Shown: positions 25,674-35,213, counted from the first letter of the stretch. The stretch is DNA of 64,000 nt from Lachnospira sp900551945 (GCA_048380335.1 DBFCCI010000024.1:1-64000); one strand, 5' to 3'. Made by a program: numbers and translations. The notes: generated by a model from the letters alone, not told the origin.

Positions 25674-26126
25674 TTATCGTTTCTCATCAACGAGGAGTCC
25701 TGCAAGTTCCCATGCCTTTGCAATCATCTTTAGTGCCTTTTCAGATGGAATTTCTTTGATTACCTCGTCTGTTTCCTTATCCTTAATTGTAATTGTAAAT
25801 CTATGAGTTGGCTCATTATAACCAAACTCTGCTACCGTATTACGATTAATTAATTTATTAATTTCTTTAATGTCTGGCATTTGTCTTTGAGCATTACCGT
25901 CGTCCTGATTTTTACTCTTGCTCTGACTATCTGAATTATTAGCTGCGCCCTCATTTGTCTTACTAATTACTTGTGTTGAGTAATCTGATGTAACATTAAC
26001 TGCATCTGATGTATTAATACTAACTTTAGATACACTTTCTACGGGTTTTGCCTGTGTTACTGCCTGACTTTGATAATTCTGAGCACCTGCTGCTCCCTTT
26101 ACTGCTTCAATTCCCATTGTATCCAC
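25674..26126 (-). CDS. flaG: FlaG family protein
   Basis: 150 residues. The N-terminal two thirds are low-complexity (Q, S, V, N, T). The C-terminal 65 residues have the FlaG fold: EFGYNEPTHRFTITIKDKET, then DEVIKEIPSEKALKMIAKAW and ELAGLLVDEKR. FlaG is linked to filament length control and lies before fliD in many species. AGGTGG precedes the ATG. An IS607-type element ends within about 60-180 bp upstream and separates it from csrA, so its original promoter may be displaced. Confidence 0.9.
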   Translation of the reverse strand: MDTMGIEAVKGAAGAQNYQSQAVTQAKPVESVSKVSINTSDAVNVTSDYSTQVISKTNEGAANNSDSQSKSKNQDDGNAQRQMPDIKEINKLINRNTVAEFGYNEPTHRFTITIKDKETDEVIKEIPSEKALKMIAKAWELAGLLVDEKR

Positions 26127-26189
26127 CTGCCACTTAAAATATAGACAAACATATCCATATCAAGAAATCGGACGTTTTACAAACATTCC

Positions 26190-26330
26190 TTACTGCTTCA
26201 TCGTGTATGCTTTCGTAATCATAAATGACATACTACTTACAAGTTCTTGTACACTCCACAGTCGTAAATTCCCGACTTAGCCATCGGTACATACTTATAA
26301 TTGCTTTTCTATGCTAATTTATAAGTTTTT
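26190..26330 (-). ncRNA. Candidate omega RNA (TnpB guide RNA scaffold) at the element's right end
   Basis: The 3' end of tnpB and about 120 bases after it carry GC-richer, pairable sequence unlike the AT-rich surroundings. It includes GGCTAAGTCGGGAATTTACG, then ACTGTGGAG, and a stretch ending GATGAAGCAGTAAGG. Similar segments follow tnpB in IS605/IS607 elements, where they form the guide RNA with its guide at the far end, here pointing into sequence upstream of flaG. Boundaries are approximate. Confidence 0.5.
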
Positions 26331-27475
26331 GCATCTTTCAAATTAAGTGCTGCGTTTATATCTCTATCTTCTACATAACCACAATTACATCTGTATATTC
26401 TATCAGAAAGTTTTAAGTCCTTCTTAATAAAACCACAACAATTACATAATTTTGATGATGGATAAAATCTATTTACAACTCTTAATTCAATACTGTTTTC
26501 AGAACATTTCTTTTTTAACTTAACTCTAAATTCATAAAACTTTTGTCCTGCAACAGCTTTTGAAAGATGTCTATTCTTCATCATTCCTTTTACATTCAAA
26601 TCTTCAATAGTTATATAAGATGGCTTGGTTTTCACTATCTTTAATATTGTTTTATTGATGTAATCGGTACGAATATTATCTATTCTATGATAAAGTCTTT
26701 GTACTTTAAGCATTTGTTTTCTTATATTTGCCTTTTGAGTAGCTTCTCCTTTCTTTATTTTTTTCAAATTTTCATATTTTCTTGAAAGACTTCTTTGTTG
26801 TCTTTTCAACTGTTTTTCTAATCTTTTTACTTTATAACTTTTATTAATATTTTTATACTTTGTTCCATCTGAAACAACTGCTAAATCTTTAATTCCTAAA
26901 TCAATACCTATTCCTTTATCTGAATTATTATTAACTACATTTTCTGGTATATCTACAAGCACTGATATATAATATCTGTCTGCTTTCTTCGATACAAAAC
27001 CACTTTTTATTACTAGTCCCGATTTAGTTGTTGGTATATATCCTTTTTCTTTAATCCTTACCCAGCCTAATGTTGGTATCTTTATTCTATGACGTTCACA
27101 TTGTATAATACTTTTATCATCATTTTTCACAAAATACATCTTAACATCTGATTTTCCTTTTTTCTTAAATCTAGGAAAATTACTTTTATGATTAAAAAAT
27201 TTTGAAAAAGCATTATTAGCATTTTCTAAAGAGCGTTTAATTGACTTTGAACTTACTTCTTTTATCCATAAATACTCTGGATTGTTAGGAATAAATTCAT
27301 TATTAAACCATACACTAAACTTTTTATAAGGTAAAAACTTTTCTCCTTTATCATAAAGTTCTTTATTATGAGCTATATAAAAATTGTACATATACCTACA
27401 AGTTCCAATTGTTTTATTAATCTTTGTCTTTTGTTCTGGCATTGGATTAATCTCTGTCTTGTAGCTCTTTAACAA
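26309..27475 (-). CDS. tnpB: TnpB, RNA-guided RuvC-like nuclease (OrfB)
   Basis: 388 residues from the TTG at 27475 (MLKSYKTEINPMPEQKTKIN, the family N-terminus, with GGGAGG eight bases before); a GTG three codons earlier abuts the ribosome site. All three RuvC acidic residues are visible: aspartate in GIGIDLGIKDLAV, glutamate in SYITIEDLNVKGM and aspartate in DRDINAALNL. The zinc ribbon CNCCG and CNCG lies between the last two. So it appears catalytically intact, not one of the nuclease-dead domesticated relatives known to repress flagellin genes. In this family the protein cuts donor sites under guide-RNA direction and favours retention of the element. Confidence 0.93.
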   Translation of the reverse strand: MLKSYKTEINPMPEQKTKINKTIGTCRYMYNFYIAHNKELYDKGEKFLPYKKFSVWFNNEFIPNNPEYLWIKEVSSKSIKRSLENANNAFSKFFNHKSNFPRFKKKGKSDVKMYFVKNDDKSIIQCERHRIKIPTLGWVRIKEKGYIPTTKSGLVIKSGFVSKKADRYYISVLVDIPENVVNNNSDKGIGIDLGIKDLAVVSDGTKYKNINKSYKVKRLEKQLKRQQRSLSRKYENLKKIKKGEATQKANIRKQMLKVQRLYHRIDNIRTDYINKTILKIVKTKPSYITIEDLNVKGMMKNRHLSKAVAGQKFYEFRVKLKKKCSENSIELRVVNRFYPSSKLCNCCGFIKKDLKLSDRIYRCNCGYVEDRDINAALNLKDAKTYKLA

Positions 27476-27734
27476 TCTGCTCACCTCCCTTTATCTGATT
27501 TTTATATTTTCTTAAACCATATAATCTACAAGAAAATACATATAACATCAATATAATATCTTGAAATAATTTTTCGTTTGTATTCCTTATAAACTGTAAA
27601 TATTGGTCATAAGTATAATATCTTCTATCAGTTGGAGTGCAATTTGCTTTTAATACACCATGTCTATCCCATCTTTATAATTTTTTAACAGACACACCTA
27701 ATAATTTAGCAAAACTTTTTGATTTATATTTAGA
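27447..27734 (-). pseudogene. tnpA: IS607-type serine recombinase TnpA, internally deleted
   Basis: The reading frame gives KYKSKSFAKLLGVSVKKL, a stop (27675-27677), then RWDRHGVLKANCTPTDRRYY and TYDQYLQF: the MerR-like helix-turn-helix N-terminus of IS607 TnpA. It then jumps to VFSCRLYGLRKYKNQIKGG, which resembles the C-terminal end. The whole serine recombinase catalytic core is missing and the start codon is lost. The end overlaps the tnpB start. The element therefore cannot transpose by its own TnpA. Confidence 0.85.
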
Positions 27735-28094
27735 TCATTAACAATTCCTCCATATAAAATTTTTTCTCTATGTTTGTATTTTTGATTAACATACTGCGTT
27801 TTCCGCATAAAAGATTCCAATACCCCTGTCAGAAATTATATCGGAAAATAAGCCAAAAAATTAACCCATTTCCGTCTTGAGTTTTGACTTTTCGCATTTC
27901 CTATAACGCAAGAAATTGCGTAAAATATCGATAATACTACAAAATATTAGAAATGATTATTTACTAAAGCAACAAGTCAAATTTCGTGTTCGCACAAGAC
28001 CTTGATAACTGGCGCATTAACGAAAATTTATGCAAGATATAAAATTATTTACTAATTAAATATATATAATTTTCTTATTACGCCAGTTTTCTAG

Positions 28095-28316
28095 TTAATT
28101 TTTCAGAAGATTTTTAAGACTATTAACATCTATAGATGCTACTGATTCTTTATTGGAATCTTGTATCTGTAAGTAAACTTCTTTTCTATATATAGGAACT
28201 GACTTAGGAGCAGATATGCCTAACTTAATCTGGTCACCTTTAATATCAATTACTTTTATTTCTATATTATCATTAATTACTATTGCTTCATCTTTTCTTC
28301 TTGATAATGCAAGCAC
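28095..28316 (-). CDS. csrA: Carbon storage regulator CsrA (GTG start)
   Basis: RNA-binding post-transcriptional regulator; in Bacillus it represses flagellin translation and is held by FliW. I start it at the GTG at 28316, giving LALSRRKDEAIVINDNIEIK as residues 2-21, the normal N-terminus, and 73 residues. An ATG four codons earlier overlaps the end of fliW. Beta-sheet residues IKLGISAPKSVPIYRKEVY, including the RNA-contacting arginine, are present. It follows fliW directly and would normally be upstream of the flagellin gene. Confidence 0.93.
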   Translation of the reverse strand: MLALSRRKDEAIVINDNIEIKVIDIKGDQIKLGISAPKSVPIYRKEVYLQIQDSNKESVASIDVNSLKNLLKN

Positions 28317-28317
28317 T

Positions 28318-28791
28318 CTACTCACCATCCTTTCCTGACTGAACCTTTAGATAGTCATAGATTGGATATTTTACTAGATAATCTTCATTATCTACAATTA
28401 ACTGTACTCCTTTTAATGTTTCGGAATCTATTACAATAGGCGCTTTTAGATTGCAAGTCATCTTAGTTATATCTGTTGGAACTGTAATTGTAACAAATAT
28501 TAATAAGTCTTCATCTTTAATATTATCCCCAAGGCAACTCAATAGTTCGCTATCTACAACTGGGTCATAATCTGGTCTTACATATGCCGGTTTAAGAATC
28601 GGAAGAGCTAATGTAGGCTCGTCCATAGATTGTAACCACATAATTGCAGAATCTGACTTTTCTTTGGAGTCGACATCGTATATAAGTGTATATTTTTTAT
28701 AGTCTTCAAACCCTATTATTCCATTGTCAAATGTAATAATCTTATCTTCTGATATATCTATAAATCCAAAATTCTTAGTATTAACCCTCAT
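28318..28791 (-). CDS. fliW: Flagellar assembly factor FliW
   Basis: 157 residues from the ATG at 28791 (MRVNTKNFGFIDISEDKIIT); an ATG three codons earlier is closer to the AAAGG site. FliW binds either flagellin or CsrA and so couples flagellin level to its translation. The signature FDNGIIGFEDYKKYTLI is present, as is WLQSMDEPTLALPIL. It is immediately followed by csrA, with one base between stop and start, showing tight co-expression. With the local flagellin gene destroyed, the FliW-CsrA switch here lacks its adjacent target. Confidence 0.96.
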   Translation of the reverse strand: MRVNTKNFGFIDISEDKIITFDNGIIGFEDYKKYTLIYDVDSKEKSDSAIMWLQSMDEPTLALPILKPAYVRPDYDPVVDSELLSCLGDNIKDEDLLIFVTITVPTDITKMTCNLKAPIVIDSETLKGVQLIVDNEDYLVKYPIYDYLKVQSGKDGE

Positions 28792-28817
28792 TACACCCAT
28801 ACCTTTCTAAGTAAATA

Positions 28818-30443
28818 TTATCTAATAAAATCAAGTAATGTCTGCTGTACTACTTTACTTGCTGCTGACAATGAAGCATTGTATACAAGCTCTGCTGAAG
28901 AATATCCTATTACAACCTCTTCAAGGTCTATATCTTCATTATTAGACTTTAATGACTTAAAGTTTGTCTTTTGCTCTGTAACTCGGCTCTTTGTAAGTGT
29001 AAGTCTTGTTTCTCTATTACCTACATCTGCTTTTGCCACTGAATTTTTCTGCTGATATGACTTCATCTGCTTGATACCATTTTCAAAAGAATCTGTCATA
29101 TTTTGCTTTGCAATGTCATACTGCTTATTAAGTCCTTCAAGCATAGAATTTAATGTACTTTGTGAAGTCTCATCTCTATATCTTTCTTCTTCCATCATTG
29201 ACTTAACCTGTGTTATCTGAGCTTCAATATCAAGTACATCATTAACTGATTTTACTAATCCATCAATATCTCTTCCAAGATAAATATCAAATGCTTCATC
29301 TGCTTGTGTATTAATCTTTAACTTTTGAGAATAGTTAATATTATACTCTATAGCCTCATCATTTTTTTCGTATTCAATGCCTGTATTATTGTCAATACAG
29401 TTAAAATACATTGTAGGATTAAGGTCACCCTTTTCAAAACTATCCTTTGTATATGTAATTGAAAATTCATTACTTGTATAAACATTAGAATATATATCTT
29501 TTCCTAGAAGAATTTCTCCTGTTGAACCATTAAATATTATTTCATTATCTTCAGGTATAGCATTATCATCAGCTGTCATTCCAAGCTTTACTTCTGCCCC
29601 TGTAGAATCATTAAATGTAAACTTACCATCTGCTCCTGCTTGAACCGTTGTTGTACCAGCTACAATAGGGTCTCCATTCGCATCGAGTACAGCGTCTCCA
29701 TTTGCATCAAGCTGATAAGTTGTTATTTGTGCTGATGTGCCATCTTCTGATACACTAATATCAGTATTATTGTAAGTCATTGTAAACCCAGCTTCATTAA
29801 CATCCCTATAAGCTGTTTTTATTGTATGAACTGTTTGTTCATTAGGTGTTACAATATTACCATTAGCATCTTTATGAAGATTAAGGTTCATAATATCATC
29901 ATTACTATATGAATTAGTATATGCTTTCTTAGTTGTAAGATAACTTCTGTCAAAATCTTGAGTTATTGTGTAATTTTCATCTTTTGCAGTATCATTTGAC
30001 TGATATGTAAGTGGTGTATCTGTCTTATATCCTGTAAATACATATCTTCCTGCGTATTCAACATCACCTTGAGCATAAAAAGCATCCTTTAACTTATTTA
30101 ATGTTTCTGCTATTGTCTGTCGCTGTTCTGAAGAATATGAGTCCGTTGCACCTTGTGTACAGTATCCATATAGCTGTGTAATAATTGAATTGCCTTCATC
30201 TAATGCTCCTTCTGTTATATCAAGCCAAGAACTTGCATCAGGGATATTTTTATCAAGATACATTGATACCTGGTTAAGACTTGACCTTAAACGAAGCGCT
30301 CTAATTGCTATAACCGGGTCTTCTGACGGTCTATTTATCTTTTTTTGTGTTGACATCTGTGTATTATATTTATTTAACAACAGCTTATTAGTCTGAATAT
30401 CTGCCATATTAGTATTAATCATCATCTGACTAGTAATTCTCAT
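28818..30443 (-). CDS. flgL: Flagellar hook-filament junction protein FlgL
   Basis: 541 residues; second junction protein between hook and filament, exported by the flagellar apparatus. It starts MRITSQMMINTNMADIQTNK, continues with KINRPSEDPVIAIRALRLRS, a flagellin-like D0-D1 N-terminus, and ends LVYNASLSAASKVVQQTLLD. The middle (about residues 200-340) is a variable domain with short DANG repeats (QLDANGDAVLDANGDPIV). It follows the shorter flgK by about 55 bp and precedes fliW by 27 bp. Confidence 0.95.
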   Translation of the reverse strand: MRITSQMMINTNMADIQTNKLLLNKYNTQMSTQKKINRPSEDPVIAIRALRLRSSLNQVSMYLDKNIPDASSWLDITEGALDEGNSIITQLYGYCTQGATDSYSSEQRQTIAETLNKLKDAFYAQGDVEYAGRYVFTGYKTDTPLTYQSNDTAKDENYTITQDFDRSYLTTKKAYTNSYSNDDIMNLNLHKDANGNIVTPNEQTVHTIKTAYRDVNEAGFTMTYNNTDISVSEDGTSAQITTYQLDANGDAVLDANGDPIVAGTTTVQAGADGKFTFNDSTGAEVKLGMTADDNAIPEDNEIIFNGSTGEILLGKDIYSNVYTSNEFSITYTKDSFEKGDLNPTMYFNCIDNNTGIEYEKNDEAIEYNINYSQKLKINTQADEAFDIYLGRDIDGLVKSVNDVLDIEAQITQVKSMMEEERYRDETSQSTLNSMLEGLNKQYDIAKQNMTDSFENGIKQMKSYQQKNSVAKADVGNRETRLTLTKSRVTEQKTNFKSLKSNNEDIDLEEVVIGYSSAELVYNASLSAASKVVQQTLLDFIR

Positions 30444-30498
30444 GTTTTACACCTGCCAATTAACTTTGGCTTCCCTTTCCATAATATTTTATATATTT

Positions 30499-32058
30499 TT
30501 ACACACCTGTTTCATTAATGAGTTTATCATATAACTCTAACATAACTGACATCATTTTAGAATTAAGATTATAGGCTTGCTGATACTTCATAAGGTTCAT
30601 GGCTTCTTCTTCTGTATCTACACCCATTACTGACAATCTCTGATTATCAATTGTCTTTTTAAGACTTTGATAATTAATTTGCATATTAGTTGCTTTGCTT
30701 GAATCTATAGATACGTCACTGACAATACTTTCAAGGAAATATGCTCCTGTACCACCTGAAAATATCTTAGCACTTTGAAGTGCGCTTAACGCATCCATTA
30801 ATGTTGAGTCAGACTCACCAGAAGTTGCTTCACTTCTTATTGGTAATTTAGAATTACTCTTTAATATATTACTATTTACACATATATTTTGCGCATTCAT
30901 AACTCCAGTTCCTGCTGCCTTAAAAAGTGCTTCTCCCTGCTGCCCATCTGCGGTATATCCTGACATAGTAATTTTATTAACTGCATCTGAGAATATCTGA
31001 ACAAACTTATTAATCTGTGACATATAATATGGTACACCCTTATAGTCAACATTACTTCCTTCTTTTGTAACAGTTTCTAAAATTCTATTTCCATCACTAT
31101 CTGTAATTTCATTGCCATTTTCATCAACAGCTACTTGTTCATATGCTCCATTACAGCCATCTCTAATATCAACAAGTCCTTTTAGTGTGCCACCAAGCGA
31201 ACTACTGTATATATTAAAATCTTCACCCATTTCCCAATTTATATCATAAAGACCATTAGCATCTGAAGCATTACGTTTATCATCATCATCTCTTGCTGTC
31301 ACTTTAAGAGAACGATACTCATAAGAAGTAACTAATGCCTGACCATTTATATATACGTTATATTCCGTGAGTCCATTGCCTATGCTTGTTTCTGTTACTG
31401 ATGTATTTACTATCTTTGAAAGATTATCAACAAGCACATTTCTTTGGTCTCTTAAATCATTAGCATTACCATAACATGCTTCAATATGATTAATCTGCTT
31501 ATTAAGTGCTGCAATATTTTGTGCTATTGTATTAATATCATCTACTTGTGATTTTATTTCACTATTAATATCCTTTTGTACATTTTGAAGATTTGTATAC
31601 AATGTATTAAAATACTCTGCAAGGCTTGATGCTTTGTTAATTAACGCATTCTTAGATGTTTCATCACCTGGTGTTAATGTAAGCTGATTAACTGCTTCAA
31701 AAAAGTCTTTATATTCTGTACAATATCCATCAAGTGAAAATTCATTAAGATAATCTTCTATCTGTGTCATATAATTGTATTTATTAGTATATTCTCCATA
31801 ATATGATTCATTGCTACGATACTTATCATCATAATAAGCATCTCTTAATTGATTAATTTCTGTAACATCAACACCTGCACCGAGTGTTCCATATCTTGCA
31901 TGCGTTCTTATTGCATCATTAGCTTTTACTGTAACTGTCTGCCTTGAATATCCTGTCGTATTAATATTTGCTATATTATGAGCTGTAACATTTACAGATG
32001 TTGATGCTGCTTGAAGTCCTGTATAGGCTATTGTAAGTCCAAAAAATGTAGATGCCAT
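30499..32058 (-). CDS. flgK: Flagellar hook-associated protein FlgK, paralogue 2
   Basis: 519 residues. Starts with the rod/hook-type N-terminus FFGLTIAYTGLQAASTSVNV, then TAHNIANINTTGYSRQTVTV, and ends MKYQQAYNLNSKMMSVMLEL as in FlgK. It lies just downstream of a second, longer flgK (32190-34142); the two share ends but differ in the middle domain, so this is an old tandem duplication rather than a recent copy. One of the two probably forms the first junction ring; the role of the other is not clear from sequence. Confidence 0.9.
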   Translation of the reverse strand: MASTFFGLTIAYTGLQAASTSVNVTAHNIANINTTGYSRQTVTVKANDAIRTHARYGTLGAGVDVTEINQLRDAYYDDKYRSNESYYGEYTNKYNYMTQIEDYLNEFSLDGYCTEYKDFFEAVNQLTLTPGDETSKNALINKASSLAEYFNTLYTNLQNVQKDINSEIKSQVDDINTIAQNIAALNKQINHIEACYGNANDLRDQRNVLVDNLSKIVNTSVTETSIGNGLTEYNVYINGQALVTSYEYRSLKVTARDDDDKRNASDANGLYDINWEMGEDFNIYSSSLGGTLKGLVDIRDGCNGAYEQVAVDENGNEITDSDGNRILETVTKEGSNVDYKGVPYYMSQINKFVQIFSDAVNKITMSGYTADGQQGEALFKAAGTGVMNAQNICVNSNILKSNSKLPIRSEATSGESDSTLMDALSALQSAKIFSGGTGAYFLESIVSDVSIDSSKATNMQINYQSLKKTIDNQRLSVMGVDTEEEAMNLMKYQQAYNLNSKMMSVMLELYDKLINETGV

Positions 32059-32189
32059 AGGTTATCCTTTCTTAATACTTAATTTTTAATAACTACGAAC
32101 TAATTCATTATGTATATTGTATCCATCTAACAATCATCAAGCAAATATTTACAATAGATGCTATATACTTACCTGATATTGTTACATCA

Positions 32190-34142
32190 TCAACCGCCAA
32201 GCGCATTGATAGTTCTATCCATAACTTCATCAATAATATTAATATATCTTGAAGCTGCATTATAGGCTTGCTGATACTTTATCATCTTTTCAAGTTCTTC
32301 ATCCGAAGCTACACCTGATACCTGTAATCTTTGGTCATCATAACCTGTAACCATTTTATCTTGATTACTTGTATAATTGTCAAGCACTTGACCTATCATT
32401 GCAAATTCACCTACAAAATCACTGTAAAAATCTTCATAATTTGTCTTTGCATAAGCTTCTGGATTAAGGGTGGCAAACTTCTTATCCCATAAATCAACAA
32501 GCTCTTGTGTCTTTGAAAAATCTTCTTTACCTTGCTTTGTTGATAATGGAATTTTATCAATATTTTGAGAAGCAGTTGGATTAACAGATATGTTTCCAAG
32601 TGTATATAAAGACAAATCTCCTCTTTTATTTATATTATTTCTAAGATAACTAGTATTTCCATTTGCATCTGTTGTCTTTACATATCTTTCTGTTTCACTT
32701 CTTGAAAATAATTCACACCCTACTGTCTTATCATCATCCATACCATAAGATGTCCTATCCATATCAAGATACGCATAAGTATATTTATCAACTGGTTCTT
32801 CTTGCTGACCATTAACATCAACATATAACTTTTCACTTGAGTCATATCTATATATTGCATCTGTGCCTTGACCTGATACAAGTATACCATCTACCTGTTT
32901 ACCTTGATGATTATATAATACTGAATGTGTAGAACTATTATATTGATAATTTACGGCTGTAAGTTCATTTCCCTCACTGTCATAAAGTGCATTTGTTGTT
33001 TCTTGTGTTATCTCTGGGCAAAGTACATTATTAATATCTTCAACCATACCATTTACAAGCTTATCAAGTCCTGCCATTGCACTTAATATTGCAGAAGGCT
33101 CTATATACTTATCATAATAATCTTGCTTAGTCTGATAATCTCGCATTGCTTGATTGTAAGCTGCTTCTCCTGCTGGTGTATTAACATCATAATCTGCTGC
33201 ATTAGGCTTTATTGGAACATCTGTATAATTAGCTTCCCCATTACCTCTTGCAATTATTACCCCCTTAAGCTTACCTGAATCCGTATCATTATAATTATTT
33301 GCCTTAGATAAATCCTGACTAAATACATCAACATTATCATATGCCGGCCAAATCGGTACTAATAATCCTCTTTCACTACTTATTCTTGTTGAAATATGAT
33401 TTACAAGCCCTTCTGTAACAAATGGTGTTCCTTCTGCATTAACTACTAACTTTCCCTCACTTGTATAATAATAATCAACTTTAATGTATTCACTTAACTC
33501 ATCAAGAGCATTATCCCTTTGGTCTTTTAAATCGTTGGCACTTTCAACACCAGCACCTTCTATATCCATAATTTTTTCATTAAGTTCTTGTATCTGGTCA
33601 CCCAATGAATTAATCTTATCAACTAAGGTTCTTACTTGTGTATTAAGTGTTGTCTGATAGCTATTAAGCTGTTGATATATAGTATTTGACCTTGTCATAA
33701 ATGCAGTCGCCTGCTGTATTACAGAAGTTCTTGCTGTTGTACTTGTAGGATTTTTGTTAAGCTCATTAATGGCTTCTTTAAGATTTTTCATACAATCTTG
33801 ATATGTAACACCTTGAAGTTCACCAAATAATTCTTCTACTTCTTCTACTGCCTCTGACTGACTTTTATAGAAACTTAAACGTCCATTTGATGAACGATAT
33901 GCTTCATCTACGAATTCATTTCTTACTCGCCTTATATCTTCTATTTTAACACCAAGACCATATTGTCCCGATATTGAACTGCCGCCTACTGGAAGATATA
34001 TCGCAGTTCCAAAGCTTGTCTGTTGTCTTGTGTATCCTGTTGAATTAACATTTGATAAATTATGTGCTGTTGTATTAAGGGCGGTCTGTGCTGATTGCAG
34101 TCCGCTTACACCTATGTACAAGCTGCCCATTCCATTAGCCAT
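32190..34142 (-). CDS. flgK: Flagellar hook-associated protein FlgK, paralogue 1
   Basis: 650 residues, starting MANGMGSLYIGVSGLQSAQT, then ALNTTAHNLSNVNSTGYTRQ, and ending MIKYQQAYNAASRYINIIDE. These are the two D0-D1 halves of FlgK. The central region, about residues 230-520, is variable and tyrosine/aspartate-rich. It follows flgN, its likely chaperone, by about 90 bp, which suggests this copy is the conventional FlgK. The 130-bp gap to the second copy shows no promoter that I could identify. Confidence 0.93.
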   Translation of the reverse strand: MANGMGSLYIGVSGLQSAQTALNTTAHNLSNVNSTGYTRQQTSFGTAIYLPVGGSSISGQYGLGVKIEDIRRVRNEFVDEAYRSSNGRLSFYKSQSEAVEEVEELFGELQGVTYQDCMKNLKEAINELNKNPTSTTARTSVIQQATAFMTRSNTIYQQLNSYQTTLNTQVRTLVDKINSLGDQIQELNEKIMDIEGAGVESANDLKDQRDNALDELSEYIKVDYYYTSEGKLVVNAEGTPFVTEGLVNHISTRISSERGLLVPIWPAYDNVDVFSQDLSKANNYNDTDSGKLKGVIIARGNGEANYTDVPIKPNAADYDVNTPAGEAAYNQAMRDYQTKQDYYDKYIEPSAILSAMAGLDKLVNGMVEDINNVLCPEITQETTNALYDSEGNELTAVNYQYNSSTHSVLYNHQGKQVDGILVSGQGTDAIYRYDSSEKLYVDVNGQQEEPVDKYTYAYLDMDRTSYGMDDDKTVGCELFSRSETERYVKTTDANGNTSYLRNNINKRGDLSLYTLGNISVNPTASQNIDKIPLSTKQGKEDFSKTQELVDLWDKKFATLNPEAYAKTNYEDFYSDFVGEFAMIGQVLDNYTSNQDKMVTGYDDQRLQVSGVASDEELEKMIKYQQAYNAASRYINIIDEVMDRTINALGG

Positions 34143-34233
34143 TATTACTCCTTATCTGCCTGGTATGCTCGTCCGTAAGCCCGGCAATCTTCACATCCTT
34201 TGAAGATTTTTTATTATTTAGAAATTATATTAA

Positions 34234-34746
34234 TTATTGTTTTGCATCAAAACGTCCTGTTGTTGATGCGCCTGTCTGGTTATATAAACCGTGGTCATAG
34301 TTATTTGTCTGTGGACCCGATATTAAACTCTTTGCCAAATTCATCTCAAATTCAATCATATCCATTGACTCCTTAAGAAGCACCTTATTATTCTCATTAA
34401 TTTTAATAAGAGTATCTACGGTTTTTTTAAGCTTCATATGCACCTGTGACAGCGCATCATGTTCTTTAGGTCTTTTTCTTAAAATTCCTATTATATCATG
34501 AACCTTAATTCCTTCTGGTGATAAATTAAGGACTTTGCATATATCATTGACATTATTCTGTCTTTGCTTTTCAAGTTTATCAAGCACATCAATATGAGCT
34601 TGTTCTCTCACTAAGATATCTTGAAGCTTAGCAGTATCATTACTTACTATTGCTTCTGTCTTTTCTTTTGATATATCTATCATCTTCTCATATTCTGTAT
34701 TCTGGGAATTAAGAACATCTATAAGTGTATCAATTAAGCTAGCCAT
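34234..34746 (-). CDS. flgN: Flagellar export chaperone FlgN
   Basis: 170 residues; helical coiled-coil protein with the FlgN pattern SLIDTLIDVLNSQNTEYEKM, EREQAH-like VREQAHIDVLDKLEKQRQNN, and a KTVDTLIKINENNKVLLKES segment. FlgN keeps FlgK and FlgL soluble and export-competent. The C-terminal 25 residues (NNYDHGLYNQTG) are unstructured in appearance, as in homologues where they bind clients. Lies between flgM and flgK, the conserved order. Confidence 0.88.
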   Translation of the reverse strand: MASLIDTLIDVLNSQNTEYEKMIDISKEKTEAIVSNDTAKLQDILVREQAHIDVLDKLEKQRQNNVNDICKVLNLSPEGIKVHDIIGILRKRPKEHDALSQVHMKLKKTVDTLIKINENNKVLLKESMDMIEFEMNLAKSLISGPQTNNYDHGLYNQTGASTTGRFDAKQ

Positions 34747-34765
34747 CTACATCTACACCTCCACA

Positions 34766-35047
34766 TTAAAATGTAAATGTTGACTTATCATTCATAAGCT
34801 TATCAGCAATCTGACTGGCGCTTATATTGTATGTGCCTGCTGCCATCATTGCCTTAATATGTGCGACTTTATCTTCTCTTATGTCAGATACTTTATCAAC
34901 TGCTGACTTTGCTGTTTGATAAGTTCTTGCTGTTTCTGAAATCTCAATCTTATCACTTGTATCTTTAACACTCTTACTTCTGTTCACTGTAGATGTTTTG
35001 TTAGTCTGATAAATCTGACTTACTGCATTATAAGCATCAATACGCAT
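34766..35047 (-). CDS. flgM: Anti-sigma-28 factor FlgM
   Basis: 93 residues. FlgM binds and inhibits the flagellar sigma factor until it is exported through the finished hook. The N-terminal half is disordered-looking (S, T, K, N). The C-terminal sigma-binding helices are VDKVSDIREDKVAHIKAMMA and AGTYNISASQIADKLMND, a close family match. First gene of the late flagellar unit; a sigma-D-type promoter is at 35093-35119, which would make FlgM part of a feedback loop. Confidence 0.94.
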   Translation of the reverse strand: MRIDAYNAVSQIYQTNKTSTVNRSKSVKDTSDKIEISETARTYQTAKSAVDKVSDIREDKVAHIKAMMAAGTYNISASQIADKLMNDKSTFTF

Positions 35048-35092
35048 GCCAACCGCCTCACTTTCTGATTTTTCTAATGTTTTATGTAAAAT

Positions 35093-35119
35093 GTATCGGT
35101 ATATTTTTTTATTTTCTTA
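35093..35119 (-). promoter_or_regulatory. Sigma-D (sigma-28) type promoter of flgM-flgN-flgK...
   Basis: Minus strand: TAAGAAAA (35112-35119), 11 bases, ACCGATAC (35093-35100). The CCGATA core of the -10 is exact. The same spacer length as the flagellin promoter at 22183 supports both calls. Confidence 0.7.
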
Positions 35120-35213
35120 ACCTATCGTTATAAATAAGTAGTTCACCTAGCTTGCTATAAAAACTCCCCTGTAAGTTTTTTAACTTATTGCAATAATCAC
35201 CTTTGTTCGCACA

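Larger units (their letters stand above)
26150..27734 (-). mobile_element. IS607-type element with intact tnpB and degenerate tnpA
   Basis: Contains a complete TnpB gene and, upstream in the same direction and overlapping its start, the wreck of a serine-recombinase TnpA recognisable by its MerR-like N-terminus. This pairing is that of IS607. The exact ends are not visible because IS607 elements lack terminal inverted repeats; the limits given are the outermost recognisable sequence. 27735-28094, between it and csrA, has no gene that I can see and may hold the left end. Confidence 0.75.

Noticed and set aside
26309..27475. TnpB as a nuclease-dead flagellin repressor (TldR type)
   Set aside because: All three RuvC acidic residues and the zinc ribbon are present, so the domesticated-repressor reading is not supported by sequence.
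27735..28094. Remnant gene between the IS607-type element and csrA
   Set aside because: Short stretches looked translatable but gave no recognisable family and have stops in all frames; left as non-coding, probably the element's left end.
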